A stretch of DNA of 64,000 bases from Planococcus donghaensis (GTDB taxonomy: Bacteria; Bacillota; Bacilli; Bacillales_A; Planococcaceae): positions 1,674,001-1,738,000 of the forward strand of contig NZ_CP016543.2 of the NCBI RefSeq assembly GCF_001687665.2, in the 5' to 3' direction. Shown piece by piece: positions 9,389-18,038 of the stretch. The number at the start of each line of letters is the position of its first letter. The first letter of the stretch is position 1. The translations under genes were made by a program, and so were the position numbers. The notes beneath the pieces are model-generated. The model was not told the DNA's origin and made no database searches. It saw only the letters and a program-made list of their open reading frames with translations.

Positions 9389-9675
9389 CTAAATTTGCTG
9401 AGCGAAACTAAAATTAGTAACAGCAATTCATAGAAAACAACACACAGATAGCGAATCATAGAATTTAGCTTAAAATGACGTAAAAATGCGTAAAAATCGT
9501 TTTTGTCTCACTGTCTTAAGTATACTTATTGAGTGAAACACCACTTCCGATAATTTATATTATGTCTACTTAAATTAAATTTATGAAAAAGAGCGCTTTT
9601 TATGTTGGCCTCTTCTCTTACTTCAATTCTTTTCTAAGCAACTTAGGTGTCTCTTCATCTTTAAATTACAACAAC

Positions 9676-9714
9676 AAAAAAACTGCACCTTTACTTAGGC
9701 TGCAGTTTTTTTGT
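9676..9714 (-). terminator. Terminator of the small membrane-protein gene
   Basis: AAAAAAACTGCA and TGCAGTTTTTTT form a 12-bp stem immediately beyond the stop codon. The tracts are symmetrical, so it may work both ways. Confidence 0.8.
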
Positions 9715-9715
9715 T

Positions 9716-10195
9716 TTAATTTAAATCTAAACTATCTACATACAAACTATTCAACTGAGTTTCAAATTCGTTCGTCAAAACGATTCGTTTTTCTTCTGAT
9801 AATTCTTCGTTACTCGTTAAACGATTTGCTGTCTCTCGAAGTGTTTGAAGTTGATAATAGGTTGAGTCTATTATTTCAGGAATTATTCCTATTGTAGTTG
9901 GATCTACTGAGGATAAAATCTCTTCGCTCTTTGAAGAACTCGACACATTAAGTTTTTCTTTTTCACTCAAACGACTCCAGCTTTTATAAATTAACTGGAT
10001 TGGACCTTCTGCTACTATTTCAGACGAATCTGCTGATAGATTTTCCTTTTTCCACATTTCGTTTTCCTTAGCAACGTCTTCTTTTGTTTCTTTAATTACA
10101 ATTATATTTGAATCTCCTACATTAACTTTTAAGATGATAAGAATTAGACCAATGAGAATAATGAACGGAACTCCAATAACTATTTTCTTTAACAA
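9716..10195 (-). CDS. Hypothetical single-pass membrane protein
   Basis: I do not recognise this protein. It has one N-terminal membrane segment (KIVIGVPFIILIGLILIILKV) followed by an acidic, Glu/Ser-rich, probably extracellular domain without motifs. The start is taken as TTG at 10195, because AAAGGTGG lies eight bases upstream; the GTG at 10207 would overlap that ribosome site and has none of its own. Protein length is then 159 residues. It stands alone with its own terminator. Confidence 0.6.
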   Translation of the reverse strand: MLKKIVIGVPFIILIGLILIILKVNVGDSNIIVIKETKEDVAKENEMWKKENLSADSSEIVAEGPIQLIYKSWSRLSEKEKLNVSSSSKSEEILSSVDPTTIGIIPEIIDSTYYQLQTLRETANRLTSNEELSEEKRIVLTNEFETQLNSLYVDSLDLN

Positions 10196-10316
10196 TACAA
10201 ATGCCACCTTTTATCGTATTTATAGTTAAAGCATATCATCTGCTAAGTTTTAATTGTACCAATTTAATCCATAATAAGGAAAAAACCTTCTGATAAAAAT
10301 CAACTAACAATAAAGA

Positions 10317-10346
10317 AAAAACCCACACCCTCTAAAGGATGCAGGT
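10317..10346 (-). terminator. Probable terminator of the AarF/UbiB gene
   Basis: An imperfect stem built on AAAACC and GGTTTT lies just downstream of the stop on the minus strand and ends in a T-rich stretch. Confidence 0.5.
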
Positions 10347-10350
10347 TTTC

Positions 10351-12354
10351 TTACGTATTGCTGCGTTTCATATCACGTATCGCTTGAATCGACAATCGAA
10401 CAAGCAATATGACACAAAGAAACAGTCCTGTATAAGCGGCTGTATTCAAGTAAACAGCGTAAGCATTATTGATAAATTGCGCGATGGCCAGCAATGCCGC
10501 TGAAATCAGTCCAAATGTGATTCCTGAGAACAATAACACAAACCGCGAGAACAGTTGCAAGATAAAATTGGCATTATGTTTATCCGAAAAGACATCATGA
10601 TGGAGAATCATTTTGCCGCCTTCAATGCGCTGAATCAGTTGATCGGCGCGTTTCGGCAATTTCATCAGTTCTGGGATTAATAAAGCTAATTCTTCTTCTA
10701 CTTTTTGTTTTGTTTCGCGTGGTTCTTTAAAGGGTTTTTTCAAGACAGCCGTTTTGTATTTTTTCGCAAACACTTTAGCTTCGGTAAACATATCAAATTT
10801 CGGGTCTATCGTGTGTAAAGTGCCGTCCAGGCTGATTAAAGACCGAAGTGCCATTCCGACTGAAGGATAAAACGATAACCCGAATTCACGAACAATATCA
10901 AACATCGCATGAATCAGTTCTTCCGTTTGAATTTTATCGACATAGGCAATTTTCAGCAGCAATTGACCGACTGATTGTTCAAGTTTTTGACGATCAATAT
11001 GGCTATTGTCTTCTACTAGTACATTAATCGCGTCACAAATAACTTCTGCGTCGTTTTGTTGAACACCGATGATAAAGAGGTTTAGTCCGTCTTGCTGTTG
11101 CGCTGCGAGACGCCCAACAGCCCCAAAATCGAGTAAGATGGGTTTGCCATCTTGTTCATCAATAAAAATATTACCAGGATGCGGATCCGCATGAAAAATA
11201 CCTGAAAACAGCATTTGCTCAAAAAACGAAAACAACACCGTCCGACCAAATTCTTTTTGATCGATTCCAAACTGATCAAAAACAGCTTGCCCACGCGAAA
11301 TACTTTTGCCTTTAAAATACTGCATGACGATTAAATTATCGTTGCAATACTCCTGATATATATGCGGAATTTTCACCGGATAATCACTTTTTCTTAACGC
11401 ATTTGCGACTTGAATGGTATTGCGCGTTTCAATTTCAAAATTGATTTCTTCACGCAATCCGTTCGCAAAGCCAATTGCTAACTCACGAAAACCAATGTTT
11501 TCAGCCCATGTGGATTTACTCGTTACCCATTCGGCAAACTCAACCAAAATATCCAAATCGTTGCGCATGACGCCTTTTACTTCAGAGCGTAGTAGCTTGA
11601 CGACTACTTTTTCTTGCGTCGATTTCAATACTGCTTGATGAACTTGGCCGATTGATCCGGCAGCTAGTGGGTCCATATCAAATTCCGAAAACACATCTTC
11701 GACTCCGGCAGCTAGTGATTTCTTTAAAATGGCGGTTACTTGCTCACTCGTTAACGGTTTCACGTCTTGTTGCAATGTTGCTAGTTCTTCGATAAATACT
11801 GGTGAAAACAACTCGGTCCGTGTAGATAACACTTGGCCGAATTTGATAAAAATGCCACCACTTTGTTCTAATGTATCGCGAAAAGCAATGGCGAAATCGC
11901 GGTTGCTTTCCCGGTGACGTGCATAACGTATCGTCTGCGAAAATCCATTTTTAACGGCGATTTCCAACACTTGACTCAATCGTTTTTGCCGGCGCCAACG
12001 ATGTCTCAACCGTTGGAAGATAAATTTTTGTCCCGTAATCCGTTCTCCGCGTTCGCCAATTTCCATCGGGTCAAACAACTCGAAAAACAAGTAAAACAGC
12101 ATGGAAATGAGCAGCATACTGCCCACCCAAATAATCGCACTAGCGTCAGCGACGGCAAACCCAATTCCTTCGCTTAAAAAGTCCGTATGACGCAAATACG
12201 AATACCAATAAACAAACGTCGTCAAACTAACACCTAACAACACAGAAAGAATTCTCTTCGTAAAATTGACTTTTGAACCCATTAATCGACCACTTACATA
12301 ATAGATAAATAATCCAATGACCAATAATTCCAGCAGCATAATGAAATAAATCAT
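10351..12354 (-). CDS. AarF/UbiB (ABC1) family protein kinase-like membrane protein
   Basis: The protein has an N-terminal pair or trio of membrane helices, then an ABC1 kinase-like domain and two C-terminal helices, as in UbiB/AarF/ADCK proteins. Diagnostic motifs are KFGQ in GGIFIKFGQVLSTR (about 171-174), the alanine-rich ATP loop LAAGSIGQVH, HADPHPGNIF, and LLDFGAVG (the DFG equivalent). Family members are ATPases linked to quinone biosynthesis or lipid homeostasis. The start is ATG 12354, eight bases after AAAGGAG; a longer frame from 12417 would place this site inside the gene. Length is 667 residues. Confidence 0.88.
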   Translation of the reverse strand: MIYFIMLLELLVIGLFIYYVSGRLMGSKVNFTKRILSVLLGVSLTTFVYWYSYLRHTDFLSEGIGFAVADASAIIWVGSMLLISMLFYLFFELFDPMEIGERGERITGQKFIFQRLRHRWRRQKRLSQVLEIAVKNGFSQTIRYARHRESNRDFAIAFRDTLEQSGGIFIKFGQVLSTRTELFSPVFIEELATLQQDVKPLTSEQVTAILKKSLAAGVEDVFSEFDMDPLAAGSIGQVHQAVLKSTQEKVVVKLLRSEVKGVMRNDLDILVEFAEWVTSKSTWAENIGFRELAIGFANGLREEINFEIETRNTIQVANALRKSDYPVKIPHIYQEYCNDNLIVMQYFKGKSISRGQAVFDQFGIDQKEFGRTVLFSFFEQMLFSGIFHADPHPGNIFIDEQDGKPILLDFGAVGRLAAQQQDGLNLFIIGVQQNDAEVICDAINVLVEDNSHIDRQKLEQSVGQLLLKIAYVDKIQTEELIHAMFDIVREFGLSFYPSVGMALRSLISLDGTLHTIDPKFDMFTEAKVFAKKYKTAVLKKPFKEPRETKQKVEEELALLIPELMKLPKRADQLIQRIEGGKMILHHDVFSDKHNANFILQLFSRFVLLFSGITFGLISAALLAIAQFINNAYAVYLNTAAYTGLFLCVILLVRLSIQAIRDMKRSNT

Positions 12355-12432
12355 AGAAGCGATTCTCCTTTCATTGCTAAGCTTTGTTACGAACCTAGTA
12401 TAGATATCGCCGAACAACTGTTTAGTAAATCT

Positions 12433-13695
12433 CTACAGCTTATTAGCAACTGGACTTGGCAGTTTCTTAAGTAAATCGAGCAAGCCTGTTGGATACAGAA
12501 CAGTGTCACGTTGTTCTAACTCTTCAAGTGACACCCATCTTGCTTTTGTCATTTTACCATCTTCAAAAACGTCAAAAGTATCTTGGTCATAAAGCGCCTG
12601 TTGTTCAAATTCCACTTCATAAACCAACGAAATTTCGTGAAAAACTTGATTTTTTAGCGTGTAAATATTTTCTATCACGTCCACGTACTGAACGATCTTA
12701 ATATCCGCACCGATTTCTTCTTTAAATTCTCTTGCTACTGTTTTAGCAGATGGCTCACCCAGTTCAGTGGTTCCTCCAATTGGACGATAAAATGGACCTT
12801 CTCCTAATGAATGACGCGCAAATTGTTGTTCCAACAAAACAGATTGCCCTTTTCTCAAAATTCCTAACGTATTCGCTCTAGGACGCAAATGTCGACTCTT
12901 TTTTTCGTCGTACTCAGCTATCGTAGAAGTAACGATATGAAGAGAATCCCATTCCCCGTTAGAAAATCGAACGATTGGATATGTTTTGGGGAAAAGCTGA
13001 AGATGAATGTCGCTTGGAGTTTCTCCATCCTTGAAAAGTTGAAGTATTTTTTCTTGTAGGCTCTCTAAATAAGTTAGCTTTTCTTCTAATAACGCACGTC
13101 CGTTTTCAAGATAGCCAGCGTGACTGCAAAATACAGATTCGAACGGCAAGGTCAATAATTTACGCAAAGATGTTTTAATGCGCGAAATCGACTCGCCTTT
13201 CATCACGACACGTGTTTTCGGTGTCACAAACAAGTCGCCAGTAAACAAGCGGCCCGATTCCGGATGAAACAACGCGACATGATCATTTGCATGACCCGGT
13301 GTATGGATCACTTGCCATTCAAGTGTGCGCGAATTTATCCGGTCACTCAGCGCTTGTGTAAGAAAAGCGTCACGATTTCCCCATGTGAGTTGCCGATAAG
13401 CTGGATATATGCCGTGCCTATCCGTAATTTCTTGTCCACTGGGATGAATGTAAATTGGCACTTGGTAATGTTGCTGAATCCAAGCCGCATTTCCCGTATG
13501 GTCTTCATGGTGATGTGTCAAAACAACTTGATCGAATGATAATTTGGCTAATTCTTTTTTAAGATCGTCTTGCATTTTCTCGGCCCCAGTATCAATCAGC
13601 ATGCCGTCTACTAAAAAGAGAAATACTTTACTGCGGGTTTCTTCCAAAATTCCTTCTATGCATACAACTTGTTCATGTTCGTAAACTTTTAGCAT
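12433..13695 (-). CDS. Fusion of metallo-beta-lactamase-fold hydrolase and Nudix hydrolase
   Basis: One continuous 420-residue frame encodes two enzyme domains. Residues 1 to about 225 form an MBL-fold hydrolase with HHHEDH (61-66), HTPGHANDH (131-139), the GDLF aspartate and a downstream SHAG histidine, so both zinc sites look intact. Residues about 270-420 carry a full Nudix box (308-330: GGTTELGEPSAKTVAREFKE, then EIG). Both halves appear catalytically competent. The combination suggests successive cleavage of one metabolite or of related nucleotide thioesters or diphosphates, but the substrate is unknown. ATG 13695 follows AGGGAGG. It lies 78 bases upstream of the AarF gene on the same strand. 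Confidence 0.88.
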   Translation of the reverse strand: MLKVYEHEQVVCIEGILEETRSKVFLFLVDGMLIDTGAEKMQDDLKKELAKLSFDQVVLTHHHEDHTGNAAWIQQHYQVPIYIHPSGQEITDRHGIYPAYRQLTWGNRDAFLTQALSDRINSRTLEWQVIHTPGHANDHVALFHPESGRLFTGDLFVTPKTRVVMKGESISRIKTSLRKLLTLPFESVFCSHAGYLENGRALLEEKLTYLESLQEKILQLFKDGETPSDIHLQLFPKTYPIVRFSNGEWDSLHIVTSTIAEYDEKKSRHLRPRANTLGILRKGQSVLLEQQFARHSLGEGPFYRPIGGTTELGEPSAKTVAREFKEEIGADIKIVQYVDVIENIYTLKNQVFHEISLVYEVEFEQQALYDQDTFDVFEDGKMTKARWVSLEELEQRDTVLYPTGLLDLLKKLPSPVANKL

Positions 13696-13884
13696 GTCCA
13701 GTCCTCCCTAAACGTCCACCAGCTTGTTTCTTTTCTAATATGATACAGACTTTGTGAGGTGTCTGCTATAGCGTAGCGCTTGTACTATTGACATTTCTTT
13801 CTTTTCTTGTTGACGGGTTTGAATTTATATGATAAATCCTTAAGTAGTTTGTTACATATTTAAGTGAAAACATAGATTTATGCT

Positions 13885-14391
13885 TTATTTTATTGTTTCT
13901 ATTATCAATTTATCCAATTGTTTTTGGTTGTTTACAACGACGACTTTTCCTGGCGTCGCTCCGAGCTTTGCCAAAAATTCCGGTTTCATCGTGTCTTCGA
14001 AATAGCGATTCCACTGGAACATTTTCCGCAGCATACTAAAGCTGGGCTTGTAATTGGCTTGTTCTGTCCCCGCTCGTTGTTTGATGTAGCGAAAAACAAA
14101 GCGAAACGTTCTTATGTGATACGGCATATCTAAAAAGATCACTGTGTCTGCCGCATTTATCGCCGTGTCGGTCCAACCAATATGTACGCCTTCTATAATC
14201 CAACTAGGCTGCTCGAGCGCCGCTAAAAACTGAGCGTCTCTCACAGATTCCGGGTTGCGGATGTCCCCTTCTTTTTGACGCTGCCAAACAAAATTGTCCG
14301 TTTCAAAATGCGGAATACCTAGACTCACCGACAACCGCCGCGCTAACGTTGTTTTCCCGCTCCCTACAGAGCCGAGTATGTAAATCTTCAT
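13885..14391 (-). CDS. P-loop kinase related to 'DNA topology modulation' (FlaR-like) proteins
   Basis: This 168-residue protein begins with Walker A GSVGSGKTT (8-16) and continues with LARRLSVSLGIPHFETDNFVW, a pattern of adenylate-kinase-like small kinases usually annotated as topology modulation protein/FlaR. The name is historical; kinase activity on a small substrate is more likely. Its ATG overlaps the stop of the preceding SRPBCC gene (ATGA), so the two are translationally coupled. It is last of a three-gene unit. Confidence 0.8.
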   Translation of the reverse strand: MKIYILGSVGSGKTTLARRLSVSLGIPHFETDNFVWQRQKEGDIRNPESVRDAQFLAALEQPSWIIEGVHIGWTDTAINAADTVIFLDMPYHIRTFRFVFRYIKQRAGTEQANYKPSFSMLRKMFQWNRYFEDTMKPEFLAKLGATPGKVVVVNNQKQLDKLIIETIK

Positions 14392-14837
14392 GACTCCGCC
14401 GCCTTTTTTACTCGTTCGATCAGCTCATCCACTTCTTGCTTGCTGCTATTTTGCGCGTCAAGCTTGAGTAAAGTTCGCCCAATCATGTTTGCCCCTCGAT
14501 TTGATCCACGATAAACAAATAATGTTTGCTCACTTTCTACACGCTTTAACACAAAACTTAATGCAATGTGAAACAAACCCGCAGGGACAAAATACAGGTC
14601 TTTTCTTTTGTAGTCCGGCAAATCTTCATACGCGGTCACTTCCATGATATAACTCACCGCACGGCCTTTAATGCGGTTTTGTTGCACGTACTTTGAACCT
14701 ACTTGATTAGGCTGTCCTTCGATTAATTGATGCTTTTCAAGTTGTGGCATGATGGTTTGCAGGTGTTCGTCTGAAAACAATGCCCATACTTTTTCGATGG
14801 GTGCGTTGATAAGTTGCTGCTCACTCCACTCGACCAT
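14388..14837 (-). CDS. SRPBCC (START/polyketide-cyclase-like) family protein
   Basis: The 149-residue protein shows the SRPBCC start, MVEWSEQQLINAPIEKVWALFSD, where a short beta strand and P-x-E-x-V-W helix open a hydrophobic ligand cavity. It is paralogous to the next gene upstream, whose N-terminus is MVKWKEEMTIDANIEKVWRLF. That alignment fixes the start at ATG 14837 rather than the GTG at 14846. The ligand is unknown. It overlaps the downstream kinase gene by four bases. Confidence 0.82.
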   Translation of the reverse strand: MVEWSEQQLINAPIEKVWALFSDEHLQTIMPQLEKHQLIEGQPNQVGSKYVQQNRIKGRAVSYIMEVTAYEDLPDYKRKDLYFVPAGLFHIALSFVLKRVESEQTLFVYRGSNRGANMIGRTLLKLDAQNSSKQEVDELIERVKKAAES

Positions 14838-14853
14838 TGCCTCCACGCCCCTT

Positions 14854-15306
14854 TTATTTTTTCAACGCTTCGTCTCTTACGCGTTCCATAAACGTCGTGA
14901 CGGTTTGCTTACGTGTTTTTTTACTTCCCGACAATAACATCGCTTTTCCCATTAATCCTTTTCCTTTATTAAATCCTTCGTAAATAAACTTTGTTTGGTT
15001 TTCATTTTCTTTAATTAACGTAAACGAATAAAACACATCAAAACTTTGTCCCATTTCAAACTGAGTTTGTTTTAGCTTTTTGTCTGGCAAATCTTCATAA
15101 CCTACAGTCTCCACAATATACGTTTGCAGCTGCCCGCCTTCGTGATAACTTTGGGCGTGTTTGGCACCCAGTTCATTGTTATTGTTTTCAAGTAAAATGT
15201 GTTCTTCAATTTTCGGCATCACTTGTTTAATGTTTTCGTCTTTGAATAAACGCCATACTTTTTCGATATTCGCGTCAATCGTCATTTCTTCTTTCCATTT
15301 AACCAT
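14854..15306 (-). CDS. SRPBCC family protein, tandem paralogue
   Basis: The protein is 150 residues with the same fold and N-terminal motif as the neighbour at 14388-14837 and 16 bases from its start. The pair looks like an old tandem duplication with substantial divergence. A clear GAGGAGG site precedes ATG 15306. It is the first gene of the SRPBCC-SRPBCC-kinase unit. Proteins of this class bind lipids or aromatic ligands or act as stress-related chaperones; nothing here chooses between these. Confidence 0.82.
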   Translation of the reverse strand: MVKWKEEMTIDANIEKVWRLFKDENIKQVMPKIEEHILLENNNNELGAKHAQSYHEGGQLQTYIVETVGYEDLPDKKLKQTQFEMGQSFDVFYSFTLIKENENQTKFIYEGFNKGKGLMGKAMLLSGSKKTRKQTVTTFMERVRDEALKK

Positions 15307-15424
15307 TTGGTGGCCTCCTCAGAATCTGTACTTGTTAGTAGTATCTCATGCGCGATCAGAACATTCACGTCGCTTGTATTAATCTCGCTCCTCTTTATAA
15401 TAAGGGATGGAACGGAGTGAGCGA

Positions 15425-15613
15425 ATGAAAACTGCAACTATAATGTTGTTATTTATCTTGGCCATGCAAGCCATTCTTGCAGCAAATGCGCTGATTTTTG
15501 ACGGAGTGCTTGGAGATCTTGTATTTTGGTTTAATTCGGCTTTATTTATGGCTGCGTTAACTGTCTACATATACCGAATGGATAAAGACAAATCACCTGC
15601 TAAAAACAAATAA
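15425..15613 (+). CDS. Small two-helix membrane protein, hypothetical
   Basis: A 62-residue protein with two hydrophobic segments and a lysine-rich C-terminus. ATG 15425 is seven bases after GGAG, so it is preferred to the in-frame ATG at 15407, which has no properly spaced site. It is divergent from the SRPBCC operon and followed by a strong terminator. I do not recognise a family. Confidence 0.65.
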   Translation: MKTATIMLLFILAMQAILAANALIFDGVLGDLVFWFNSALFMAALTVYIYRMDKDKSPAKNK

Positions 15614-15630
15614 ACGGAAACGAATAGTAT

Positions 15631-15675
15631 AAAACGAGCCCTCCTATGAATGATTCACTTAGAGGGCTCGTTTTT
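15631..15675 (+). terminator. Terminator of the small membrane-protein gene
   Basis: AAAACGAGCCCTC pairs with GAGGGCTCGTTTT; a T tract follows. Confidence 0.88.
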
Positions 15676-15717
15676 ATTGGATTTCCGTTTCATCAGTAGA
15701 ATATGCTGCCATTCGTG

Positions 15718-15752
15718 AAAAAAGCGTATCTTTTATCAAGATACGCCCTTTA
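15718..15752 (-). terminator. Terminator of the desaturase gene
   Basis: AGCGTATCTT and AAGATACGC form a stem; on the minus strand it ends in a run of T. Confidence 0.8.
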
Positions 15753-15775
15753 GAATTTTATGCTTGTTTTATTCT

Positions 15776-16843
15776 CTAGTTTGTATCGCTGTTATTTATC
15801 GGCCGCGGCTCAATTGCTTCGGGATTTAGACCGTTCCCAAGAGATCCATATAACAACTGTGCCTGAGGATCAATTAAATCTTTCCCATTGTAATAAACTC
15901 TCGGAGTCTTCCATAATGCTATTAAAGCACTCGACATTGGCATCTCATGATAGCGACTTGGCCAGCTGTCCTTTATAAGATCTTTTACTAAAGGATAATA
16001 CTTCGAGCTCATACTTGGAAATATATGATGCTCTGTGTGATAAGAAAAATTAAAATGTAACACGTCGATCCATCGAGGAACCGTTACCGATAAGGTGTTT
16101 GCTAGTGGGTCATTCACTGGAACAAGTGGATTCAACCGATGATTAGTCGAAATATATCCCATTACAATGGCATTCGCAATTAAATGGGGGATTAGAAATA
16201 TAAATAACCAGTTTATTATTCCTACAAAGAAAATCAAACCTAACCAAGCTACCCACGGCAATAAAAACTGAATCCAAACTGTCCCACGTTTTTCAGGCTT
16301 AAATTCCTTAATATAAGCGAAAAAGATTTTAGTCGAGTGCAATGTGAATGTAAAACACAAAGCGAAAAACTCTAGAAATGCACGAACTGAAAATGGTAAT
16401 CGATAGATAATTTTCAATGCAGGCTTTTTGTCTAAATCTTCTTTTGACAACCACGTATCAGGATCCTTCTCTTCATTTTGAGTATGAACATGATGGGTCA
16501 TGTTATGCCACTTACGCCATAGTAGTGGTCCAGTAAGAAGAGGGAAAAAGAAAACTGCACCGAGTAAATTGCGCAATTTAGCTTTTTTCACTACCGTCCC
16601 ATGTAAGATTTCATGTCCCAAGAATCCCATTGCGGCAAAACTTGTGCCAATTACAAATGAAAGTGCTATGTTCGCAAGAAAGGGTAGATCATATATTCCA
16701 ATAGCAAACATTCCTGCGATTGAAATAATTAAATAAGCTAGACCACCAAGTAAACGTCCTGGAACCGGTTTAAATGCTTTTTTGGGCAGATGCGGCGATA
16801 CTTTAGACGCATACCAGCCAAATGAGTGAAATTCTTTATTCAT
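15776..16843 (-). CDS. Membrane fatty-acid desaturase
   Basis: The 355-residue integral membrane protein has the three histidine clusters of the acyl-lipid desaturase superfamily: HEILH (77-81), HNMTHH (113-118) and HTEHH (269-273), set between paired hydrophobic segments. These bind the di-iron centre that inserts a double bond into acyl chains. In Bacillales such enzymes (Des-type) adjust membrane fluidity, often in the cold. ATG 16843 follows GGAGG by six bases; an open frame extends 33 codons further upstream but lacks a site. No two-component DesKR pair is adjacent. Confidence 0.9.
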   Translation of the reverse strand: MNKEFHSFGWYASKVSPHLPKKAFKPVPGRLLGGLAYLIISIAGMFAIGIYDLPFLANIALSFVIGTSFAAMGFLGHEILHGTVVKKAKLRNLLGAVFFFPLLTGPLLWRKWHNMTHHVHTQNEEKDPDTWLSKEDLDKKPALKIIYRLPFSVRAFLEFFALCFTFTLHSTKIFFAYIKEFKPEKRGTVWIQFLLPWVAWLGLIFFVGIINWLFIFLIPHLIANAIVMGYISTNHRLNPLVPVNDPLANTLSVTVPRWIDVLHFNFSYHTEHHIFPSMSSKYYPLVKDLIKDSWPSRYHEMPMSSALIALWKTPRVYYNGKDLIDPQAQLLYGSLGNGLNPEAIEPRPINNSDTN

Positions 16844-17029
16844 ATTTTTCCTCCAATTAATATACAAGTACTGCTTATTTTCTAACAATTTGGTACGATT
16901 AAAATTCGCTGTACGCCAGCAGATGGTACAGGTTTTGCGCACAAATCAACCAAACTAAAGATACTCGTTTTATTTAAAGTTCCACTCCCTGCTTCACTAT
17001 AAAGGTTAAGTGTTTAAATTCATAATGAT

Positions 17030-17235
17030 TTCATCCCTTTTTCTTTATTAAGTGCTCGTTATAATGTGGTTAAGGAAATCTTCATTGCCTTTTGCACTTC
17101 TATTACACAAACCCTTTGAAAATAATAAAGAGCAATCGCTTGATTTAGCTTCAACTATATTACTTTCGGTCTTCCCGCTTTTGTCCTCCTTGTACTTCCT
17201 GCTTTTAACTCAGCCATTTCGACCATAAAATCGAT
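17030..17235 (-). pseudogene. Decayed C-terminal fragment of a serine recombinase/resolvase-like gene
   Basis: On the minus strand, codons read MVEMAELKAGSTRRTKAGRP and then LKLNQAIALYYFQRV, VIEVQKAMKISLTTL and RALNKEKG. This recalls the end of Hin/Tn3-type resolvases: linker with GRPK, then a helix-turn-helix ending in TLYRAL. In-frame TAG and TAA stops interrupt it (after GRPKVI and after SLTTL), and the catalytic domain is missing. The assignment rests on the GRPK-plus-HTH pattern only. Confidence 0.45.
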
Positions 17236-17257
17236 ACCGGTAAAAGAATAATAAAAA

Positions 17258-17312
17258 TAGCACCTCCGCCACGCAATTCAGGTTGTTGAAAACCTTGCGT
17301 GTTAGGGTGCTA
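17258..17312 (-). terminator. Hairpin terminator downstream of the histidine-phosphatase gene
   Basis: Read on the minus strand, TAGCACC pairs with GGTGCTA, and an inner ACGCAA/TTGCGT helix plus GGTT/AACC lie within. The minus strand continues TTTTTATT. It lies 60-120 bases past the stop of the minus-strand gene at 17376. Confidence 0.6.
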
Positions 17313-17375
17313 CCAGGTTCTGTATTTGAGTAACATCTTTAATTCAGATATAATTCGTTTGGTTGCTTTTGCAAT

Positions 17376-17963
17376 TTACGTTCCGCTCATCTCTTTTTCA
17401 AGATGACTCACTTGGTTGTAATTTTTAATCACCCAATTGGTTTGATCAAACTGAATATGGCTAAAACTTGTATTCAATAACCTGGTTTTGCCAGAACCGA
17501 TTTCTCCATTTGATAACGTGCCAAGTAATGCGTTAATAACACCGCCGTGTGACACCAACAACACGCGCTTGTTTTTAAAACGTTCATGTATGATTTCTAG
17601 TCCCGACGACAAGCGTTCAGCAAACAACTGATTATCTTCTTGGTTAGGATAATGCCGATCCGGAAACGTCAATGCCCGCTCCTCGTAAGTCATGCCTTCT
17701 GCATCACCAAAATGCTTTTCTTCAAACTGTGGCATTTCCATAAGCGGCAATTGCAAAGTCTCATTGATCAGTTCTGCTGTTCGTTTGGCGCGCTTGAGCG
17801 GACTTGTAATAATAATGTCCCAATTAGCATCGGTTAACCCGTGCGCACAACGCATCGCTTGTTTTATGCCTTCTGCGTTTAACGGAATATCGGTTTTTCC
17901 TTGAATTTTCCCTTGTACATTCCAGTCGGTTTCCCCGTGCCGGACTAAACAAATCGTCGTCAT
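17376..17963 (-). CDS. Histidine phosphatase (phosphoglycerate mutase-like, PhoE/YhfR type)
   Basis: This 195-residue protein begins TTICLVRHGETDWNVQGKIQ, carrying the RHG phosphohistidine motif with His9, and has the second catalytic histidine in LLVSHGGVIN. The acid/base glutamate is in the EEKHFGDAEG region. It is shorter than glycolytic phosphoglycerate mutases and close to broad-specificity phosphatases of Bacillus (YhfR/PhoE). Related CobC enzymes act in B12 synthesis, but no cobalamin gene is next to it. Start ATG 17963 follows AGAGGTG. Confidence 0.88.
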   Translation of the reverse strand: MTTICLVRHGETDWNVQGKIQGKTDIPLNAEGIKQAMRCAHGLTDANWDIIITSPLKRAKRTAELINETLQLPLMEMPQFEEKHFGDAEGMTYEERALTFPDRHYPNQEDNQLFAERLSSGLEIIHERFKNKRVLLVSHGGVINALLGTLSNGEIGSGKTRLLNTSFSHIQFDQTNWVIKNYNQVSHLEKEMSGT

Positions 17964-18038
17964 CTACTTCACCTCTTTATTCATGCGAATGATTTGACTA
18001 GTTTAGCATAAATAAAGCACAGACTCACTTGATAAACG

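Larger units (their letters stand above)
9276..9715. other. Gene-free stretch with two hairpins
   Basis: This 440-base AT-rich interval holds no convincing gene; a reading frame from 9583 is unsupported. It contains a perfect 16-bp inverted repeat (9350-9388) and, at its right end, the terminator of the next minus-strand gene. Confidence 0.6.

Noticed and set aside
9583..9897. 104-codon plus-strand open frame
   Set aside because: It lacks a ribosome site, crosses a terminator hairpin, and runs antisense into the membrane-protein gene; no motif is visible.
12355..12417. Longer N-terminus for the AarF/UbiB protein
   Set aside because: The only good ribosome site lies inside this stretch, eight bases before ATG 12354, so the extra codons are untranslated leader.
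17258..17312. Hairpin considered as an integron attC-like site
   Set aside because: There is a GTTAGGG but no matching RYYYAAC on the other side and no integrase; the minus-strand T tract makes a terminator simpler.
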